Positions 62,001 through 64,000 of a stretch of DNA of 64,000 nucleotides are shown here, one piece after another. The stretch lies in contig NC_080407.1 of the NCBI RefSeq assembly GCF_030265065.1, forward strand, positions 54,849,666 to 54,913,665, given 5' to 3'. How positions within the stretch are numbered: the stretch's first letter is position 1; each line of letters starts with the position of its first letter. The notes under the pieces are model-generated. The model searched no databases and was not told where the DNA came from. It worked only from the letters and a program-made list of their open reading frames with translations. Made by a program: the position numbers and the translations under genes. The stretch is from Corythoichthys intestinalis (Eukaryota > Chordata > Actinopteri > Syngnathiformes > Syngnathidae).

Positions 62001-63785
62001 AAAAAAATGCCACAGGGCAAAATCCATTTTGCCACATGGCAAATCCATTTTGCCACATGGCAAATCCATTTTGCCACATGGCAAAAAAAATCCACATGGC
62101 AAATTCCATTTTGCCACATGGCAAAAAATGCCACATGGCAAATGCCACATGGCAAAATCCATTTTCCCACATGGCAAAAAAAATGCCACATGGCAAAATC
62201 CATTTGGCCACATGGCAAAAATGCCACATAGCAAATGCCACAGGGCAAATTCCATTTTGCCACATGGCAAAAAATGCCACATGGCAAATGTCACATGGCA
62301 AAATCCATTTTGCCACATGGCAAAAAAATGCCACATGGCAAAAAATGCCGCATGGCAAAATCCATTTTGCCACATGGCAAAAAATACGACATGGCAAAAT
62401 CCATTTTCCCACATGGCAAAAAAAATGCCACATGGCAAAATCCATTTGGCCACATGGCAAAAATGCCACATGGCAAATGCCACAGGGCAAATTCCATTTT
62501 GCCACATGGCAAAAAATGCCACATGGCAAATGTCGCATGGCAAAATCCATTTTGCCACATGGCAAAAAAATGCCACATGGCAAAAAATGCCACATGGCAA
62601 AAAAATGCAACATTGCACAATCCATTTTAGCACATGGCAAAAAAAATGCCACATGGCAAATTCCATTTTGCCACATGGCAAAAAATGCCACATGGCAAAA
62701 TCCATTTTGCCACATGGCAAAAAGTCACATGGCAAAAAAAAGGCCACATGGCAAAATCCATTTTGCCACATGGCAAAAAATGCCCCATTGCACAATCCAT
62801 TTTACCACATGGCAAAAAAAATGCCACATGGCAAATTCCATTTTGCCACATGGCAAAAAATGCCACAAGGCTAAACCCATTTTACCACATGGCAAAAAAA
62901 ATGTCACATGGAAGAATCCATTTTGCCACATGGCAAAAAAAACAAAACAAAAACATGGCAAAAAATGCCACATGGCAAAAAAAATGCCACATTGCAAAAA
63001 AAATGCCACATTGCAAAATCCATTTTACCACATGGCAAAAAAAATGTCACATGGCGAAAAAAAATGCCATCTGCCAAAAAAAACACATGGCAAATACAAC
63101 TTTTGGTTGTCGCTGTCTCACCACAATTTTGCTTCTCAAGTCGTCAGACAGTTCTTTGGTTTTCTTTCTTTTCTCCAAGCTCAATGTGGTACACACAAGG
63201 ACACAGGACAGAGGTTGAGTCAACTATAATCCATTTTAACTGGCTGCAAGTGTGATTTAGTGATTGCGACCACGTTATGTGCCACAGGTAAGTAAGAGGT
63301 GATTAAAATTACACAAATTAGAGAAGCATCACATGTTTTTTCAAAGGGTGCCAACACTTTTTCCGGCTCATTTTTGGAGTTTTGTGTAAAATGATCGTGA
63401 TTTCATTTTTTTTTTTTTTTTTTTTTAGCATTATCTGACAGGATTGCAGGGGTGCCAATACTTTTGTCCAGCACTGTCGCTGCCTGGGGCAGAATAGGAG
63501 TGTCTCATGATATGGCGATACCTTTTTGTGTGTTAGGAGGACTTCCTTTCAATCTGGAACAAGACTGCTAACGATGAAACCACGACTCACAGAATCAGAG
63601 AGACTTTCAAACGAGTTCTCAACCTTCCACCTAACACCATCATGGAGTACAGGCCTCACAACGACAGCCTCAGGTAGCATTGCGTTCAGCAATCTGTCAT
63701 TTTAGAATCGTCTTCTGCGAACTGATCTCACGCCGTCTTTCTATTCAGTTTTAGGAGCTTCCGAAACTCAAAGATTTCCTTCTGA
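59003..63785 (+). CDS. eif4e2: EIF4E2 (4EHP)-type cap-binding protein, 210 aa
   Basis: Cap-binding eIF4E homologue of the 4EHP class, which binds the mRNA cap without recruiting eIF4G and so represses translation. Exons: 59003-59019, 60390-60438, 60513-60647, 61367-61471, 61535-61687, 63537-63673, 63749-63785; phases agree. Key blocks are EHPLQYNYTFWYSRR, SYEQNIRRIGTVAS, VEQFWKFYSHLVRPG, FHLFKEGIKPMWE, GGGKWIIRLRKGLASRFWEN, LAMLGEQFMVGEEICGAV and LNLPPNTIMEY. The C-terminus (HNDSLSFRSFRNSKISF) differs from the longest human isoform and the N-terminus is short (MDPFECPNEESNN). The 17-nt first exon is the least certain part. Intron 5 (61688-63536) holds a Tc1-type repeat with a satellite array inside it. 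Confidence 0.9.
59561..59946. mobile_element. hAT-like MITE, 'ATTAATCGATT' family, in eif4e2 intron 1
   Basis: Starts TAGAGCTGCAGCTATCGATT and ends TCGTTTCAGCTCTA. Same family as 22576-23126. Confidence 0.6.
60059..60255. mobile_element. Short MITE with GGGGTACACGA/TCGTGCACCCC ends
   Basis: Inverted ends and internal CCGATACCGATACGATAACC. Related CCGATACCGATT sequence occurs in antisense at about 880-920. Located in eif4e2 intron 1. Confidence 0.55.
61733..63476. mobile_element. Tc1-type element in eif4e2 intron 5, split by a satellite array
   Basis: Left end CAGTGCTGACCAAGAGTATT, right end ATACTTTTGTCCAGCACTG in inverted relation. The left 130 bp match 32236-32370. Between the ends lies satellite array 4 (61930-63105). 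No transposase was recognised. The array's borders, not Tc1 sequence, adjoin it on both sides. Confidence 0.7.
61930..63105. repeat. TGCCACATGGCA satellite array 4 (eif4e2 intron 5)
   Basis: About 55-60 minus-type units (TTTGCCACATGGCAAAAAAT and GCAAAATCCATTTTGCCACA). A higher-order block of about 240 bp is repeated (62130-62370 against 62370-62610). Lead-in GGCTATGCACGTCCAAATTT is shared with array 3, and right border AATACAACTTTTGGTTGTCG with array 2. Confidence 0.92.
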
Positions 63786-64000
63786 CGGTGGTCGTGGGCT
63801 TTTCTTAAGTTGTCGAGAGGACTTTTTGAGTGCACACTGAGCCAATTAAATCAAGTTGAAGTCTTTGGACTGTTTTTCTCCACCGTGAAATATCTGACGC
63901 TCTTTCCCGGGCGGGCTAATCCCGCCTCTATTCCTGGCCGCAGACCAGCTGGGACAGTGGAAGTAATCCAGATCTGGATTATTAGAACGTTGCTAAATGG

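Noticed and set aside
61988-63229. A 413-codon open frame, and similar long frames on both strands of the satellite arrays
   Set aside because: They consist only of repeats such as [14 protein letters not shown] produced by translating the tandem monomer. Open frames exist on both strands and in several frames, and composition is not protein-like.

Overview
The window is animal nuclear DNA, almost certainly from a teleost fish. Seven vertebrate genes with phase-consistent GT-AG introns are packed into 64 kb. Introns and spacers are filled with fish-type Tc1 elements, hAT-like MITEs, minisatellites and one BEL/Pao LTR retrotransposon. There is no operon structure, ribosome binding site or CRISPR array.

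Gene order: ctc1 (minus, 956-14438, both ends incomplete) is head to head with an HMGB1/2/3-type gene (plus, 18360-20150) across a CCAAT/GC-box promoter near 15.4-15.7 kb. A complete 27-exon pik3ca follows (minus, 23876-30711), then tsc22d4 (minus, 34242-36897). A MOGAT-type acyltransferase (minus, 46847-50275) is head to head with atp1b2 (plus, 50937-56760) over a 661-bp NRF1/CRE/CCAAT promoter region. Last comes eif4e2/4EHP (plus, 59003-63785). I set exon boundaries by translating, matching remembered family sequences and requiring splice phases to agree. Five genes close as full frames: HMGB 200 aa, PIK3CA 1069 aa, MOGAT 334 aa, ATP1B2 296 aa, EIF4E2 210 aa. TSC22D4 closes at 279 aa from four exons.

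Repeat layout: 1-3 kb holds dispersed repeats over the tail of ctc1. Two related composite repeats with a 40-odd-bp G-rich minisatellite lie in ctc1 introns (5.0-7.2 and 10.7-11.9 kb); the first also carries a THAP-coding DNA transposon. Tc1-like elements lie at 8109-9770, 24075-25638 and 35081-36243. Downstream of HMGB, 20.86-23.34 kb is a tandem segmental duplication with MITEs. A BEL/Pao element with apparently identical LTRs fills 39358-46169. atp1b2 intron 1 holds eight copies of a 113-bp minisatellite.

The most unusual feature is a near-palindromic satellite (core TGCCACATGGCA). It forms four large arrays at 19.1-19.75, 54.45-55.73, 57.2-58.44 and 61.93-63.1 kb, in introns or 3' flanks of three different genes. 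A single unexpanded copy of its monomer and border lies in a hAT-like repeat at about 13.96-14.08 kb, which suggests its origin.

The genes do not form a pathway: telomere maintenance (CTC1), chromatin architecture (HMGB), PI3K signalling (PIK3CA), transcription regulation (TSC22D4), acylglycerol synthesis (MOGAT), Na,K-ATPase (ATP1B2) and translational repression (EIF4E2).
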